From Candidatus Nitrosoglobus terrae (GTDB taxonomy: Bacteria; Pseudomonadota; Gammaproteobacteria; Nitrosococcales; Nitrosococcaceae): a stretch of 64,000 nt of DNA. Where the stretch lies: positions 1,861,091-1,925,090 of the forward strand of contig NZ_AP014836.1 of assembly GCF_002356115.1 (NCBI RefSeq), read 5' to 3'. Below, in pieces: positions 19,418 through 28,784 of this stretch. The translations under genes and the position numbers were made by a program. The notes beneath the pieces are model-generated. The model ran no database searches. It was not told where the DNA came from and was given only the letters and a program-made list of their open reading frames with translations. How positions within the stretch are numbered: position 1 is the stretch's first letter; each line of letters begins with the position of its first letter.

Positions 19418-22399
19418 CTAGGCTTGTTCACCACAAGAATCCTCGTCGTTTAGGGGAGAGGAAGATATCAATGCAGTATTATCAGCTCTGGCCCAGCGAA
19501 GATCATCGCTACACCATACTAATTTATTACCTCTACTAAATTTATGGGTTTCAGCAATATATATATCTGGTCGGCCCACATAATAACCTTGAGCATAATC
19601 CACGCCGTATTCCCGTAGTAAAGCTAGAATTTCAGCACTTTCTACAAACTCGGCTACGGATTTTTTACCCAGCCCTTTAGCAATATCACTTAAAGCTTTA
19701 ATGAGTACCCGATCTTGAGGATTTTCAACTAATTGACGCACAAAGGTGCCGTCTATTTTGATATAGTCAACGGGGAGATGCTTGAGATAGAAGAAAGAAG
19801 AAAACCCCATACCAAAATCGTCCATGGCAAAATAACAGCCATAGGCTTTGATTTTACGGATAAAATTCTCTGCAGCTACTAAATTGGCAACCGCTGCTGT
19901 CTCAGTAATTTCAAAAATTAATAAAGAAGGATCAATATTAGTAGTGTTTAATAGACCCTCCAAGATCGGCAGTAAATTAGGATCATCGACAACTCGCCCT
20001 GACAGATTAATAGAGAAGGTTAACTTATGCTCCTGAGGAAGCTGGGATATCTTTGTAATCGCCTTACGTAACACTAAATGATCTATGGCATGAATTAAGC
20101 CTGATTTTTCAGCGACTGGAATAAATTTATCTGGAGAAATAATAATTTTTCCCTCACTATCGCGCATGCGCAGCAGTACTTCATAATGGTGAATAGTGTT
20201 TGTTTTGATCTCCAATATGGGCTGGAAGTAAAGTAAAAACCGATCCTCTCGAAGTGCCTGCTCAATTTGCTCTTTCCAGTACACTTGCTTTCGCATTTGA
20301 TCACGGGCTTTCTCATCAATTGAGAATAAATGCCACCCGCCTCTACCCGCATCTTTAGCCTGGTACATAGCTAGATCAGCATTGGCCATTAATTCAGGCG
20401 CCGTTGCGCCATGAAGGGGAAAGAGGGTAATGCCAATACTGGCCGAAATAGAGTGACTATGCCCTAAAATTGGAAACTCTAACTCACCTAACTGAGTACA
20501 TACTCTTTTTGCGGTTTGAATAGCTCCCTGAGTGTCACATTCAGCAATAACAACAGCAAACTCATCTCCTCCCAGACGAGCGACGATATCATTGGCTCGG
20601 ATCACTTGGCGTAGCTTATCAGCCACTGCTTTTAGTAATAAATCCCCACTCTGATGGCCATAAGTGTCATTGATGTATTTAAATTGATCTAGATCAAAAT
20701 AAAGTAAGCTGCCATTGCGCTGATGGTGCTGAGAATCTATTAAGATTTGCTCAAATTCATGTTGAAAGCGACGACGATTAAACAACTCAGTGAGGGGATC
20801 ATGATCGGCTAACCAAGTGAGCTTTTGCTCAGCTTGCTTCCTTTCAGTCACATCATGACCTACGCTAAGAAGCACACCATCATAGGGGGATCGGGCGGTT
20901 AATCGAGAGTGAAGCCAAGAAATAATACGCTGCTCGCCATTGCGGCTGCGAAGTACCATATCCACGCGTAGATGATCTCGGTAGCCTACTCGCAGTTCTT
21001 CCAGCTCTTGAATGATCCTAGGTAAATTTTTATTCCCTGCCAAAAGATTATTAAATGGCCGACCCATAATTTCATCAATATTATAGCCGGTGATCATCAG
21101 ACCTTGCCGATTTAGCATTGTCACTTGCCCAGCCGCATTTTGGGTTAGAATAATCACTGGCGCTGTATTCAACAACCCAGTGACAAAATCTCGTTCCCGT
21201 ATTAAATCATTACTCCGTTCGGCTAAACGGAGGGTTCGCTCCTGTATCTCGGTCTGTAAAATCTCCAGCTGATAAGAAAGGGTGAAAGTTGCATTATCAA
21301 GCACGCTAATCTCATCTTGCCACCAAGGCTGTCGAGCTGGGCTTTCAAGATTCTCTCGGGTAGCCTCAAAATTATGATCGGCTAAATAAGGAAGACTTAC
21401 CGCAACGCGTCGCAGGCGGACTATAGCAATTTCTAATAAAATGAGCAGTAAAGCCTCAGAGATCACTAAACCAATAAAACCCCCTAGAAAGATTTTCTGA
21501 GCTTCCACTTGAATAGCGGCCAGCTTATCAGTTAAATCACTAATGATGGCCAATCGCAGTAAACCTTCGTCGCTCCCAGTTTTTATCGCCATTAATTGAA
21601 TTTCATATTCCCTACCCCTATAGCTCTGCCATACCGACTGAGTGTCTATTGTTGCTAGGGCATGATGTCTAGCCACCGCCTGTAATAAACGTAAATTACG
21701 ATTTACATGGGTAAACACCTCTACCCGCACTCCCCATTCAGGCAATAACGGGTAGGATTTAGCCTCATTTTCAGGAGATATCTCATCATCAGCGATAATA
21801 CTAATATCGCTACCGGAGATCTTATGGAAGGTGGTAGCTATATCTGCAAGGGAGCAGCTAAGTAACAAAACACCCCCATCATCCTCGTCTAATAATGGAA
21901 CAGCTATATATTGAATACAGGTATTCTTGCAATCTAATCCGGTAACAGGTTGTTCTGTTTCATTAGCTGCATATACCCATTCTGATACTTGAGAAGTATC
22001 CATTTGAGGTTCCCAAGTACCCAATAATTCATTATTTGTAGAATATAAGCCTACTATCTTAAGTCCCCACGATGTCTGTAGCAGATTCTTATGCTGGATA
22101 GAGATCGCCTGAATACGGCCAAGTAAAGAATTATCTTCACTACCCTTCTCATATATTAGAGGCATAATATCGGCGAGCTTCTCCATATGGGAATATGAAT
22201 GCTCCATAATCCCTTGTATCTGCCGCTGATAATCCAAATAAGCTTGCTCACGCTGCACTGTAAACTGATGTAACAAGCTTACGTAGGCCATCCCGCCTAA
22301 AGAAACAATGATAGCAATTAGAATTAAGCTAAAGACTAAGGCCGCTTTCCATTTAAGGCTTAAAAAACGTAGGAGGGGAGCTTGTTCAGTATCTTGCAT
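19418..22399 (-). CDS. Membrane-bound GGDEF/EAL protein with periplasmic sensor and PAS domain
   Basis: Predicted cyclic di-GMP synthase and/or phosphodiesterase. Order over 993 residues: a transmembrane helix near residues 16-38, a periplasmic sensor of about 260 residues with two close cysteines (LDCKNTCIQY), a second helix (GGFIGLVISEALLLILLEIA, about 305-325), a linker with a coiled coil, a PAS domain (LLNTAPVIILTQ onwards), GGDEF with intact RLGGDEF and an inhibitory I-site RAND five residues before it, and EAL (YEVLLRM, FEITETA, DDFGMGFSSFFYLKHLPVDY). Both catalytic domains look intact. It is a lone gene upstream of the cas operon on the same strand, with a 289-bp gap, so a functional link to cas is not indicated. 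Confidence 0.93.
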   Translation of the reverse strand: MQDTEQAPLLRFLSLKWKAALVFSLILIAIIVSLGGMAYVSLLHQFTVQREQAYLDYQRQIQGIMEHSYSHMEKLADIMPLIYEKGSEDNSLLGRIQAISIQHKNLLQTSWGLKIVGLYSTNNELLGTWEPQMDTSQVSEWVYAANETEQPVTGLDCKNTCIQYIAVPLLDEDDGGVLLLSCSLADIATTFHKISGSDISIIADDEISPENEAKSYPLLPEWGVRVEVFTHVNRNLRLLQAVARHHALATIDTQSVWQSYRGREYEIQLMAIKTGSDEGLLRLAIISDLTDKLAAIQVEAQKIFLGGFIGLVISEALLLILLEIAIVRLRRVAVSLPYLADHNFEATRENLESPARQPWWQDEISVLDNATFTLSYQLEILQTEIQERTLRLAERSNDLIRERDFVTGLLNTAPVIILTQNAAGQVTMLNRQGLMITGYNIDEIMGRPFNNLLAGNKNLPRIIQELEELRVGYRDHLRVDMVLRSRNGEQRIISWLHSRLTARSPYDGVLLSVGHDVTERKQAEQKLTWLADHDPLTELFNRRRFQHEFEQILIDSQHHQRNGSLLYFDLDQFKYINDTYGHQSGDLLLKAVADKLRQVIRANDIVARLGGDEFAVVIAECDTQGAIQTAKRVCTQLGELEFPILGHSHSISASIGITLFPLHGATAPELMANADLAMYQAKDAGRGGWHLFSIDEKARDQMRKQVYWKEQIEQALREDRFLLYFQPILEIKTNTIHHYEVLLRMRDSEGKIIISPDKFIPVAEKSGLIHAIDHLVLRKAITKISQLPQEHKLTFSINLSGRVVDDPNLLPILEGLLNTTNIDPSLLIFEITETAAVANLVAAENFIRKIKAYGCYFAMDDFGMGFSSFFYLKHLPVDYIKIDGTFVRQLVENPQDRVLIKALSDIAKGLGKKSVAEFVESAEILALLREYGVDYAQGYYVGRPDIYIAETHKFSRGNKLVWCSDDLRWARADNTALISSSPLNDEDSCGEQA

Positions 22400-22420
22400 T
22401 GATATCTTCTACAAAATCAG

Positions 22421-23712
22421 AGTTAACGGTTTACGCTTCACGACCGGCTAACCTGTATCGGTTAACCTGAATTCTCGCTTGCTACGTTTTTCTTGCTTCA
22501 TCCTAGCCCGTATTCTCATTTAGCTTATACTAAACAAGCTTCCGGTTTGTCTGCCAGTCCACAAGCTTTAATTCCCGTGCGCCTCACGGTATCCTGTCTG
22601 CCCGACCTGTCTTGCCGACAGGCAGACAGGCAGGTTAGTGCTTTCTGTAGGATAACTTTAGCTGCTGCACTATCTCTATCATGATGAGCATGACATTCCT
22701 TGCATTCCCATTCTCGGACATTTACCAGCAGTTTCTCACCTATTGAGCCACAATCAGGGCAAATGCCAATAGAGCGTTCAAACCGGCCTATGGTCATTAA
22801 TTGTCTACCATACCATTGGGCTTTATAGGTCAGTTGACAGCGTAGCTCAGACCAATCGCAGTCCCCAACCGCTCTCGCTAGCTTTCCGTTGGCCATGATG
22901 CCACGCACGTTTAAGTCCTCAATTGCTGTTACTTGGTTTTCGCGTACGATTGAAGTACTTAAGTCGTGCAGAAAATTCCCTCGCTTGCTGGCTATTCTTT
23001 GGTGGATACGGGCTACGCCTATTCTGTTTTTGGCTCTGTTACTTGAGCCTTTTACTTTTCTTGATAAGTCCCGTTGTGCAGATTTAAGCTTACGTAGATA
23101 CTTGAAATAAAACTTCCTTGGTTTAACTCTATTACCGTTGCTATCGGCTATGAAGGGGGTTAACCCAAAATCTAACCCTATCGCTTTATCGGTTTCAGGG
23201 GGATTAATGACATCTATGTAATCACATTGAAGTGAGATAAACCATTGTCCTGAAGAATTACAAGATACCGTAGCACTATTTGGGGTTACGGGTATCTCTT
23301 GAAAGCTCCAGACTACTTTAACCTTGCCTAGTTTCGGTAAATCATTTGGTTTAAAGATTTTAGCACCTCTACGTTTATCTAACGTATAACAGCAAGACTT
23401 TACTTGATGACGCTTTTTAAACCTTGGGTATTTGCTTTTCTAGGGTTAGCATACGTGAAAGCGAAACGGCGTTTAACGCCTCTTTTCGTTCCTTATAAGC
23501 CTCGCTATGGGTTTTAATGCCCAGTTCCAGACGTAACGACAGGCATTAAACTCTTTAGTGAGCTGTTTTCTTTGGCGATCAGTGGAATAAAATCTAAGTT
23601 TATATGCTTTCATAGTTAAACTTCACATTAACTGTGGTAACGTAAAAAAATACAACCCGTCAAAACGTTTTATGTTGCCCTCGCGCGCTGTGCTCCGCCC
23701 CACTACGCAGAA
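22421..23712 (-). mobile_element. Degenerate IS200/IS605-family element (copy 1)
   Basis: A broken tnpB is flanked by sequence shared with a second remnant at 25266-25580. Right-end side: GAGTTAAC followed by GGTTTACGC near 22421, and a strong hairpin with arms CCTGTCTGCC and GGCAGACAGG around 22592-22629. Left-end side: TTTTATGTTGCCCTCG, then CTGTGCTCCGC (23668-23698). Subterminal hairpins and tnpB without tnpA are typical of this family. The boundaries are estimated from the similarity between the two copies, not from a target site. Confidence 0.7.
22525..23613 (-). pseudogene. tnpB: tnpB (RNA-guided nuclease of IS200/IS605 elements), frameshifted
   Basis: From the ATG at 23613 the frame gives MKAYKLRFYSTDRQRKQL and NACRYVWNWALK, then loses frame at AAAACCC near 23510, where one base is missing. 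A second break near 23435 joins MLTLEK to KYPRFKKRH with loss of the region normally between them. From there the frame is open to 22525 and keeps all RuvC signatures: GLDFGLTPF (Asp), AIEDLNVRGIM (Glu), the zinc ribbon CPDCGS and CKEC, and HDRDSAAAK (Asp). The downstream part has no ATG before the MANGK segment. The catalytic half is therefore preserved while the N-terminal recognition part is broken, and it is very probably inactive. Confidence 0.88.
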
Positions 23713-23724
23713 TCGCTGGGGGGA

Positions 23725-24600
23725 TCATACATCCATATACTCCTTCAAGGTCTGCTGTAATGTGGTAAAGCGTTTGTTTTTTCGATATACCATATACCAA
23801 TGACTCATGATCGGGAAAGAGGCGATATTTAAGACCGCTAGCCGCTGTAAAGTAAGCTCTTGCGCTAAAGTGTGCTGAGAAATAATACCCAGCCCCAGCC
23901 CCGCCTGTACTGCCTGTTTAATTTCCTCAGGGTGATTCATTTCCATGCTCGGAGTAATAGCAACTCCCAAGCGTTCAAAAAACAATTTTATGATCATCCA
24001 GTCACTAGAATCCTGATTGGGTAAGATAAAAACTTCTTGCTGCAATTCCACCAGAGATACCTGCCGCCCTATCAAAGCATGATCTGGAGGTGCAATCACT
24101 ACAAGAGGATTCTCCATAAATGATTCGGCTACTATCTCCAAGTTATCTGGAGATCCATTCATAATAGCCATATCGATAGTATTTTCTTCTAAATATCTTA
24201 GTAGTCTTTCTTGAGGGGCTACTTCAAGATTAATGCTGGCTTGAGGAAATTGTTGGTGAAAACGACCTAATATATTAAAGACAAAATAGCTAGCGGTAGG
24301 GTCTATAGCAATAGTCAATGTACCGCGCTTGCTTTCCTTAAGCTCTTCTAAAACATTCTTCGTCTCGCTCAGTGCTTGGAGAATTTTTTGGCTATAATCA
24401 TAAAATTCTCGGCCTGCTTCAGTAAGAAAAGTTTTTTTTCCAACCAGCTCAAATAGCGCAAGACCTATACTATCTTCTAGTTGTTTAATTTGCATGGAAA
24501 CAGCAGGCTGGCTTAGATGAAGCTCCTCTGCTGCCCGAGTGTAGCTAAGGTGACGGGCTACGGTCTTAAACACATACAGCTGACGAAAAGTAAAATTCAT
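23725..24600 (-). CDS. LysR-family transcriptional regulator, CbbR-like
   Basis: A DNA-binding regulator of 291 residues. The N-terminal winged helix-turn-helix (FTFRQLYVFKTVARHLSYTR, then AAEELHLSQPAVSMQIKQLE) is followed by a periplasmic-binding-protein-like effector domain (LTIAIDPTASYFVFNILG, AIMNGSP, VQAGLGLGIISQHTL). The closest remembered relatives are CbbR regulators of Calvin-cycle genes, because of the VARHLS..RAAEELHL.QPAVSMQ pattern and the conserved GKK..LTEAG. No cbb operon is in the window, so the regulon is unknown. It is divergent from trxA. Confidence 0.85.
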   Translation of the reverse strand: MNFTFRQLYVFKTVARHLSYTRAAEELHLSQPAVSMQIKQLEDSIGLALFELVGKKTFLTEAGREFYDYSQKILQALSETKNVLEELKESKRGTLTIAIDPTASYFVFNILGRFHQQFPQASINLEVAPQERLLRYLEENTIDMAIMNGSPDNLEIVAESFMENPLVVIAPPDHALIGRQVSLVELQQEVFILPNQDSSDWMIIKLFFERLGVAITPSMEMNHPEEIKQAVQAGLGLGIISQHTLAQELTLQRLAVLNIASFPIMSHWYMVYRKNKRFTTLQQTLKEYMDV

Positions 24601-24906
24601 AATTCAACCCTAAAGAATATATCCATAATTGAGTGCACGCTGATAGCCTCATAAGCGCATTTCCCATCAATTATCGACACTTTCAACCCTATCTAAAGGG
24701 TAATCGGTTGATTTTTAGATTGTTTATCCCTAATCCCTAAGAGTCGCAAAGCCATAACGCAGTAGCGCAATTTTCATCACTCACTTAGTCACGATTCCCA
24801 CACTTATTACAGATATATAGACAATTCATCTGCCATGCAGATTCGTAATCAAATTTCAAATTGTTTAAAATCCTAAGAATCAATAGTAATTGGAGTTACA
24901 TCTACC
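24601..24906. promoter_or_regulatory. Divergent gap between the LysR regulator and trxA
   Basis: This 306-bp gap holds no gene. It contains an inverted repeat ACCCT/AGGGT with a 6-bp centre (24686-24701). A LysR protein commonly binds in its own divergent promoter region, so this is a candidate operator, though the match to the T-N11-A rule is not specific. The last 40 bases before trxA include GGAGTTACATCTACC, a plausible ribosome-binding site. Confidence 0.35.
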
Positions 24907-25233
24907 ATGAGTAATCAGACTATATCGGTAACCGACAACACTTTTGGAGAACAAGTACTTAACTCTGATCTACCGGTACTGGTAGATTATTGGGCTGAAT
25001 GGTGCGGGCCTTGTAAAGCCATCGCCCCCATTTTGGAGGAAATCGCAAAAGAATATGCGGGTAGGGTTAAAGTTTGTAAATTAAATATTGATGACAATCC
25101 GGCAACTCCGCCGCGCTATGGTATTCGTGGAATCCCAACGCTGATGTTATTTAAAAATGGGAATGTCACCACTACCAAAGTAGGCGCATTATCAAAATCA
25201 GATCTAGCCGCGCTTCTTGATAAAAATTTATAG
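24907..25233 (+). CDS. trxA: Thioredoxin
   Basis: Small cytoplasmic disulfide reductase of 108 residues. The active site is [15 protein letters not shown], and the cis-proline segment [14 protein letters not shown] is intact, followed by the usual C-terminal helix ending LAALLDKNL. The length is standard. It is monocistronic, transcribed away from the LysR gene, and followed by the second IS remnant. It is an ordinary reductase of NADPH-linked thiol metabolism. Confidence 0.96.
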   Translation: MSNQTISVTDNTFGEQVLNSDLPVLVDYWAEWCGPCKAIAPILEEIAKEYAGRVKVCKLNIDDNPATPPRYGIRGIPTLMLFKNGNVTTTKVGALSKSDLAALLDKNL

Positions 25234-25265
25234 CTAAATCTCTGCTAACTATCTCAATCTCTCTC

Positions 25266-25580
25266 GGAGTTAACAGCTTACGCGTCGTAATTACAAGGAC
25301 TCTTGCTAGCAACGTTTCGCTCCCCGTGTTTTTCTCATTCATTCCAACCCCTAGACCGCACAAGTGACTTGTGCGGTTTCAGGCTAGTCTAGCCAGCCCA
25401 CAAGCTTTCCTGCCTAGCCGTCAGGCAGGAATTCCCGTACTCCTCACAGTATCCTGTCTGCCCGACCTGTCTTGCCGACAGGCAGACAGGCAGGTTAACG
25501 CTTCCTGTCAGATTATTTTCACTGCCACACTATAATAATTTTTATTTTGCCCTCGTACTCTGTGCTCCGCTATACTGGGT
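25266..25580 (-). mobile_element. Internally deleted IS200/IS605 remnant (copy 2)
   Basis: Three blocks match copy 1 in the same order but lie next to each other: the left end (25540-25570, TTTTATTTTGCCCTCG then CTGTGCTCCGC), the last part of tnpB (about 25445-25535, with an in-frame TGA), and the right end with the same CCTGTCTGCC/GGCAGACAGG hairpin and GAGTTAAC at 25267. About 1 kb of tnpB is missing between the first two blocks. The right-end side carries an extra hairpin, CCGCACAAG with CTTGTGCGG. This is a non-autonomous deletion derivative rather than a random fragment. Confidence 0.75.
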
Positions 25581-25591
25581 GGTATCGCGTA

Positions 25592-26326
25592 TCATGCGCT
25601 CCTTCGATGGCATAAAATCCGTTCAACAACAGCCCCTAAATAACTTAGAAACATGGTTCCTAGCTCGGGCTGAAACCGATCTAGTTCTTGACTTCCCATA
25701 GCCAGCATACCAATACGCTGCCGTTCCCCAAATGGAATCAAAGCACAAGAAACTGCTATATTCGCCTGCTCCCTAAAAAGATATTTTTTCTGCTTCATGG
25801 TCAGCCGACCACAAATAGGTTGAGTACTTTTTAAGATGTGAGTAAATATTTTAAGCTCAGATACACTTTGCGAAATTAAGGTGATATTAGGATGATTCAA
25901 ACTCAAAGAATCAAGAAGCTGATCATTAACAAATAACCATAAGGCTATAGTATTTACTTCAAAATCAGCCCGTAAAGAAGAGAACAAGGTTTCAAGCATT
26001 ACCTGAGGGCTGGTCATCGTAAACACTCGTAAGGTCAGCTGATGTATCTTTTTACTTAAATCGCCATTAATTTTTGCGTTTTCTATTAAATTTTGCAGCT
26101 GCTGCTTTAATACCCCATTTTTATGATGTAACAATGCTAACTGCCGTTCCACTAAGCTAACAGCCTCCCCGCTTAAGTGAGGAATAGTAAGCTCGCCCAG
26201 TAGATCGGTGTGATAGATAAAAAAATCCCGATGAGTACGTAAGTACTCAATGACCAATTGCTCATGATCTTGATCCTCAATAAGCTGAATCTTTTGCCCT
26301 TCTTTTATTTTTATTTTCCTTCTCAT
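25592..26326 (-). CDS. DUF484 family protein
   Basis: Cytoplasmic protein of 244 residues in the family that follows dapF and precedes xerC in many Gammaproteobacteria. [19 protein letters not shown] and [16 protein letters not shown] form the characteristic N-terminal helices and coiled coil; the rest is a GAF-like domain ([32 protein letters not shown]). The start is the ATG at 26326, which overlaps the dapF stop as ATGA; a longer frame to 26374 would run inside dapF. Function is unproven in the family. xerC would normally come next, but IS remnant 2 lies immediately downstream and xerC is absent. Confidence 0.9.
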   Translation of the reverse strand: MRRKIKIKEGQKIQLIEDQDHEQLVIEYLRTHRDFFIYHTDLLGELTIPHLSGEAVSLVERQLALLHHKNGVLKQQLQNLIENAKINGDLSKKIHQLTLRVFTMTSPQVMLETLFSSLRADFEVNTIALWLFVNDQLLDSLSLNHPNITLISQSVSELKIFTHILKSTQPICGRLTMKQKKYLFREQANIAVSCALIPFGERQRIGMLAMGSQELDRFQPELGTMFLSYLGAVVERILCHRRSA

Positions 26327-27153
26327 AGTGTAATTGACCCTTTGAACACAGTTTCTACTGGCCCCGTCATCCAAACAGGTTTATTATCCCCTTCCCAGCA
26401 AATACTTAAACGCCCGCCAGGCAAATCTACTTTCACCTGATGCGACAACCAGCCGCGTCGTTTACCAATTACCACTGCTGCGCACGCCCCAGTACCACAA
26501 GCAGGAGTCTCTCCCGTGCCCCGTTCATAGACTCGTAGCTGAATATGATCAAAGGAGATGATTTGCATAAAACCAACGTTTACCCGCTGAGGAAAGCGTG
26601 GGTGCTTTTCTAACATAGGCCCTAGGGTTAACACTGGCGCCGAATGAACAGTGGGCACCCGGAGCACACAATGGGGATTACCCATGGAAACTATGCTTAC
26701 CTCTACGCACTGGCCATCTACTGCCAGTGAATAAACATCAGCCTCACAGTCTACTTTAAAGGGTATTTGTTCAGGGGCAAAACGGGGTATTCCCATATTT
26801 ACAGTTACCTGTCCATCAGACTCTAACTGAAGGTGAATAACGCCCCCCACTGTTTGAACCCGTAGATTATCTTTATCAGTAAGCCCTTGATCGCGGACAA
26901 AACGAGCAAAGCAGCGAGCACCATTACCACATTGTTCAACTTCGCTGCCATCTGCATTAAAGATTCGGTAGCCAAAATCAACCTCCGTGGATGGAGGCTG
27001 TGTTACCAATAATATCTGGTCGCAACCTACACCTAGTCGGCGATCAGCAATCCGTCGTACCTGTGAAGTAGTTAAAGATAACGGCTGAGAAACGGTATCA
27101 ATGACCACAAAATCATTACCCAGGCCGTGCATCTTGGTAAAAGTAATATTCAT
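26323..27153 (-). CDS. dapF: Diaminopimelate epimerase
   Basis: Converts LL- to meso-diaminopimelate for lysine and peptidoglycan synthesis. The protein is 276 residues long and begins [19 protein letters not shown]. Both catalytic cysteines are present, in [13 protein letters not shown] (about residue 75) and [14 protein letters not shown] (about residue 219). It is in the operon lptM-lysA-dapF-DUF484, with an 83-bp gap after lysA and a 4-bp overlap with the DUF484 gene. It works with the adjacent decarboxylase LysA. Confidence 0.97.
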   Translation of the reverse strand: MNITFTKMHGLGNDFVVIDTVSQPLSLTTSQVRRIADRRLGVGCDQILLVTQPPSTEVDFGYRIFNADGSEVEQCGNGARCFARFVRDQGLTDKDNLRVQTVGGVIHLQLESDGQVTVNMGIPRFAPEQIPFKVDCEADVYSLAVDGQCVEVSIVSMGNPHCVLRVPTVHSAPVLTLGPMLEKHPRFPQRVNVGFMQIISFDHIQLRVYERGTGETPACGTGACAAVVIGKRRGWLSHQVKVDLPGGRLSICWEGDNKPVWMTGPVETVFKGSITL

Positions 27154-27236
27154 CTTAGTTTAGGCTTAAAATAAAAATGGCTTATTAATATTAAAAACCA
27201 ACTCACTATTTCTATTCTATATACCCCATTACAACC

Positions 27237-28487
27237 TTACACGGGTAAAATCGACTCACCCTCATAAAGAGACTGTACCGTTTCCCGCGCCCGTACTAAA
27301 TAAGCTTCAGTACCCGTTACAATAACCTCAGCAGCTCGCGGGCGGGTATTATAATTAGAACTCATGGTAAAACCATAAGCCCCCGCAGAGCGCACTGCAA
27401 GTAAATCTCCGGTTTCAATAGCCAGACTACGCTGCTTACCGAGAAAATCCCCCGTCTCACATACCGGACCTACGATATCAAAAAGATTCAATTCTCTATC
27501 GCTATGAATAGCCACTGGAATGATCTCTTGCCAAGCCCCGTAGAGCGCCGGACGAAGTAGGTCATTCATAGCAGCATCCACAATGGCAAAATTCTTTTTA
27601 GATGTATGCTTAAGGTATTCAATCTGTGTCAAAAGTACCCCGGCATTACCCACAATTGCCCGCCCAGGCTCAAGCCAAACTTCTAAATCCCGCCCAACCA
27701 ATTTCCCCTGTAATGCGGTCACATACTGTTGTGGGCTTGGGGGTGTTTCATCCCGGTAGATAATGCCTAAACCTCCTCCTAGATCAATATGACGTACTTT
27801 AATCCCTCGAGCAGCAAGTTGATCGACTAGCACCAGCACTCGATCTAAGGCAGCTAAAAAAGGAGCTAGGGTGGTGAGCTGAGATCCAATATGGCAGTCT
27901 ACGCCCAGAATATCGATATAAGGTAAACGGCTCGCATGAGCATAAACCTCTAGGACCTGCTCAATCTCTATACCAAATTTATTTTCCTGTAAACCAGTTG
28001 CAATATAAGGATGAGTACCCGCATCTATATCCGGATTTACCCGTATGGATACTGGCGCACGCTGTCCCAATTTCTCAGCAATGCTATTTAAACATTCTAG
28101 CTCGGCCTCAGACTCCACATTAAAACAGGCAATCCCTACTAATAGCGCCCGATGCATTTCATCCGCTTGCTTACCCACGCCGGAAAAAACTATGCGCTTA
28201 GGATCACCCCCAGCCGCTAACACCCGCTCCAGCTCTCCTACTGAAACAATATCAAAACCCGATCCAAGCCGCGCTAAGATATTTAAAATTGCAAGATTAG
28301 AGTTGGCCTTAACCGCATAACATATACGATGAGGGTAGCCTTGGAAGGCTTGATCAAACGCTTGCCATTGCTGCTCTATAGCGGCTCGAGAATATACATA
28401 GCAAGGGGTACCAAAACGGTTTGCAACCTCTGACAGCGGAACTTCCTCAGCCCATAAAATATTATTCTGATAGTGAAAATAATCCAT
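27237..28487 (-). CDS. lysA: Diaminopimelate decarboxylase
   Basis: PLP enzyme that makes L-lysine from meso-diaminopimelate, the last step of the pathway. The alanine-racemase-type barrel has the PLP lysine in CYAVKANSNLAIL, then HIGSQL, HIDLGGGLGI and EPGRAIVGNAG. The C-terminal beta domain has GPVCETGDFLG and GAYGFTMSSNYN. The length of 416 is normal. Its ATG is 3 bp after the lptM stop, and dapF follows, so lysine and peptidoglycan precursor genes are coupled. Confidence 0.97.
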   Translation of the reverse strand: MDYFHYQNNILWAEEVPLSEVANRFGTPCYVYSRAAIEQQWQAFDQAFQGYPHRICYAVKANSNLAILNILARLGSGFDIVSVGELERVLAAGGDPKRIVFSGVGKQADEMHRALLVGIACFNVESEAELECLNSIAEKLGQRAPVSIRVNPDIDAGTHPYIATGLQENKFGIEIEQVLEVYAHASRLPYIDILGVDCHIGSQLTTLAPFLAALDRVLVLVDQLAARGIKVRHIDLGGGLGIIYRDETPPSPQQYVTALQGKLVGRDLEVWLEPGRAIVGNAGVLLTQIEYLKHTSKKNFAIVDAAMNDLLRPALYGAWQEIIPVAIHSDRELNLFDIVGPVCETGDFLGKQRSLAIETGDLLAVRSAGAYGFTMSSNYNTRPRAAEVIVTGTEAYLVRARETVQSLYEGESILPV

Positions 28488-28490
28488 GAT

Positions 28491-28616
28491 TTAGAACGCC
28501 TTTTGTGCTACTCCCTCTTTGGGTAAATAAAGTGGCCCGACCTGACCACAACCTGCGATACACAATCCGATCAATAGTAAACTCAGCCCTAGCAATCCTC
28601 TCCAATGCTGCGGCAT
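28491..28616 (-). CDS. lptM: Small lipoprotein LptM (YifL family)
   Basis: A 41-residue gene. From the ATG at 28616, after a strong AGGAGG, it encodes MPQHWRGLLG, a hydrophobic stretch LSLLLIGLCIAGC with a lipobox (IAGC), then GQVGPLYLPK. The GPLYLP segment after the lipidated Cys is the signature of LptM, which assists assembly of the LPS translocon LptDE in the outer membrane. The neighbours agree: in E. coli yifL also precedes dapF. It lies 3 bp before lysA. Confidence 0.9.
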   Translation of the reverse strand: MPQHWRGLLGLSLLLIGLCIAGCGQVGPLYLPKEGVAQKAF

Positions 28617-28784
28617 ATACAAGCCTCCTGAAAATTTTTTCTATTGTAACCTGCTTTTAGTAAAAGAATTTTTCTTCTAATTACTCTTCAACTTCTCAAG
28701 AATTCGCTCATGCTAACGATATTAAACATTATTAGGAAAATCTGTTCTTAGAGGATCTTGTTACTATTTAGGTGTAGCAGCGTT

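Noticed and set aside
19418-22399. Functional link of the GGDEF/EAL protein with the cas operon (cyclic dinucleotide defence)
   Set aside because: The domains are ordinary cyclic di-GMP enzymes with a periplasmic sensor, the gap to cas3 is long, and no effector gene of a signalling defence system is nearby.
22889-23110. Plus-strand frame opposite tnpB
   Set aside because: It is the antisense of the RuvC-coding part of tnpB and has no support of its own.
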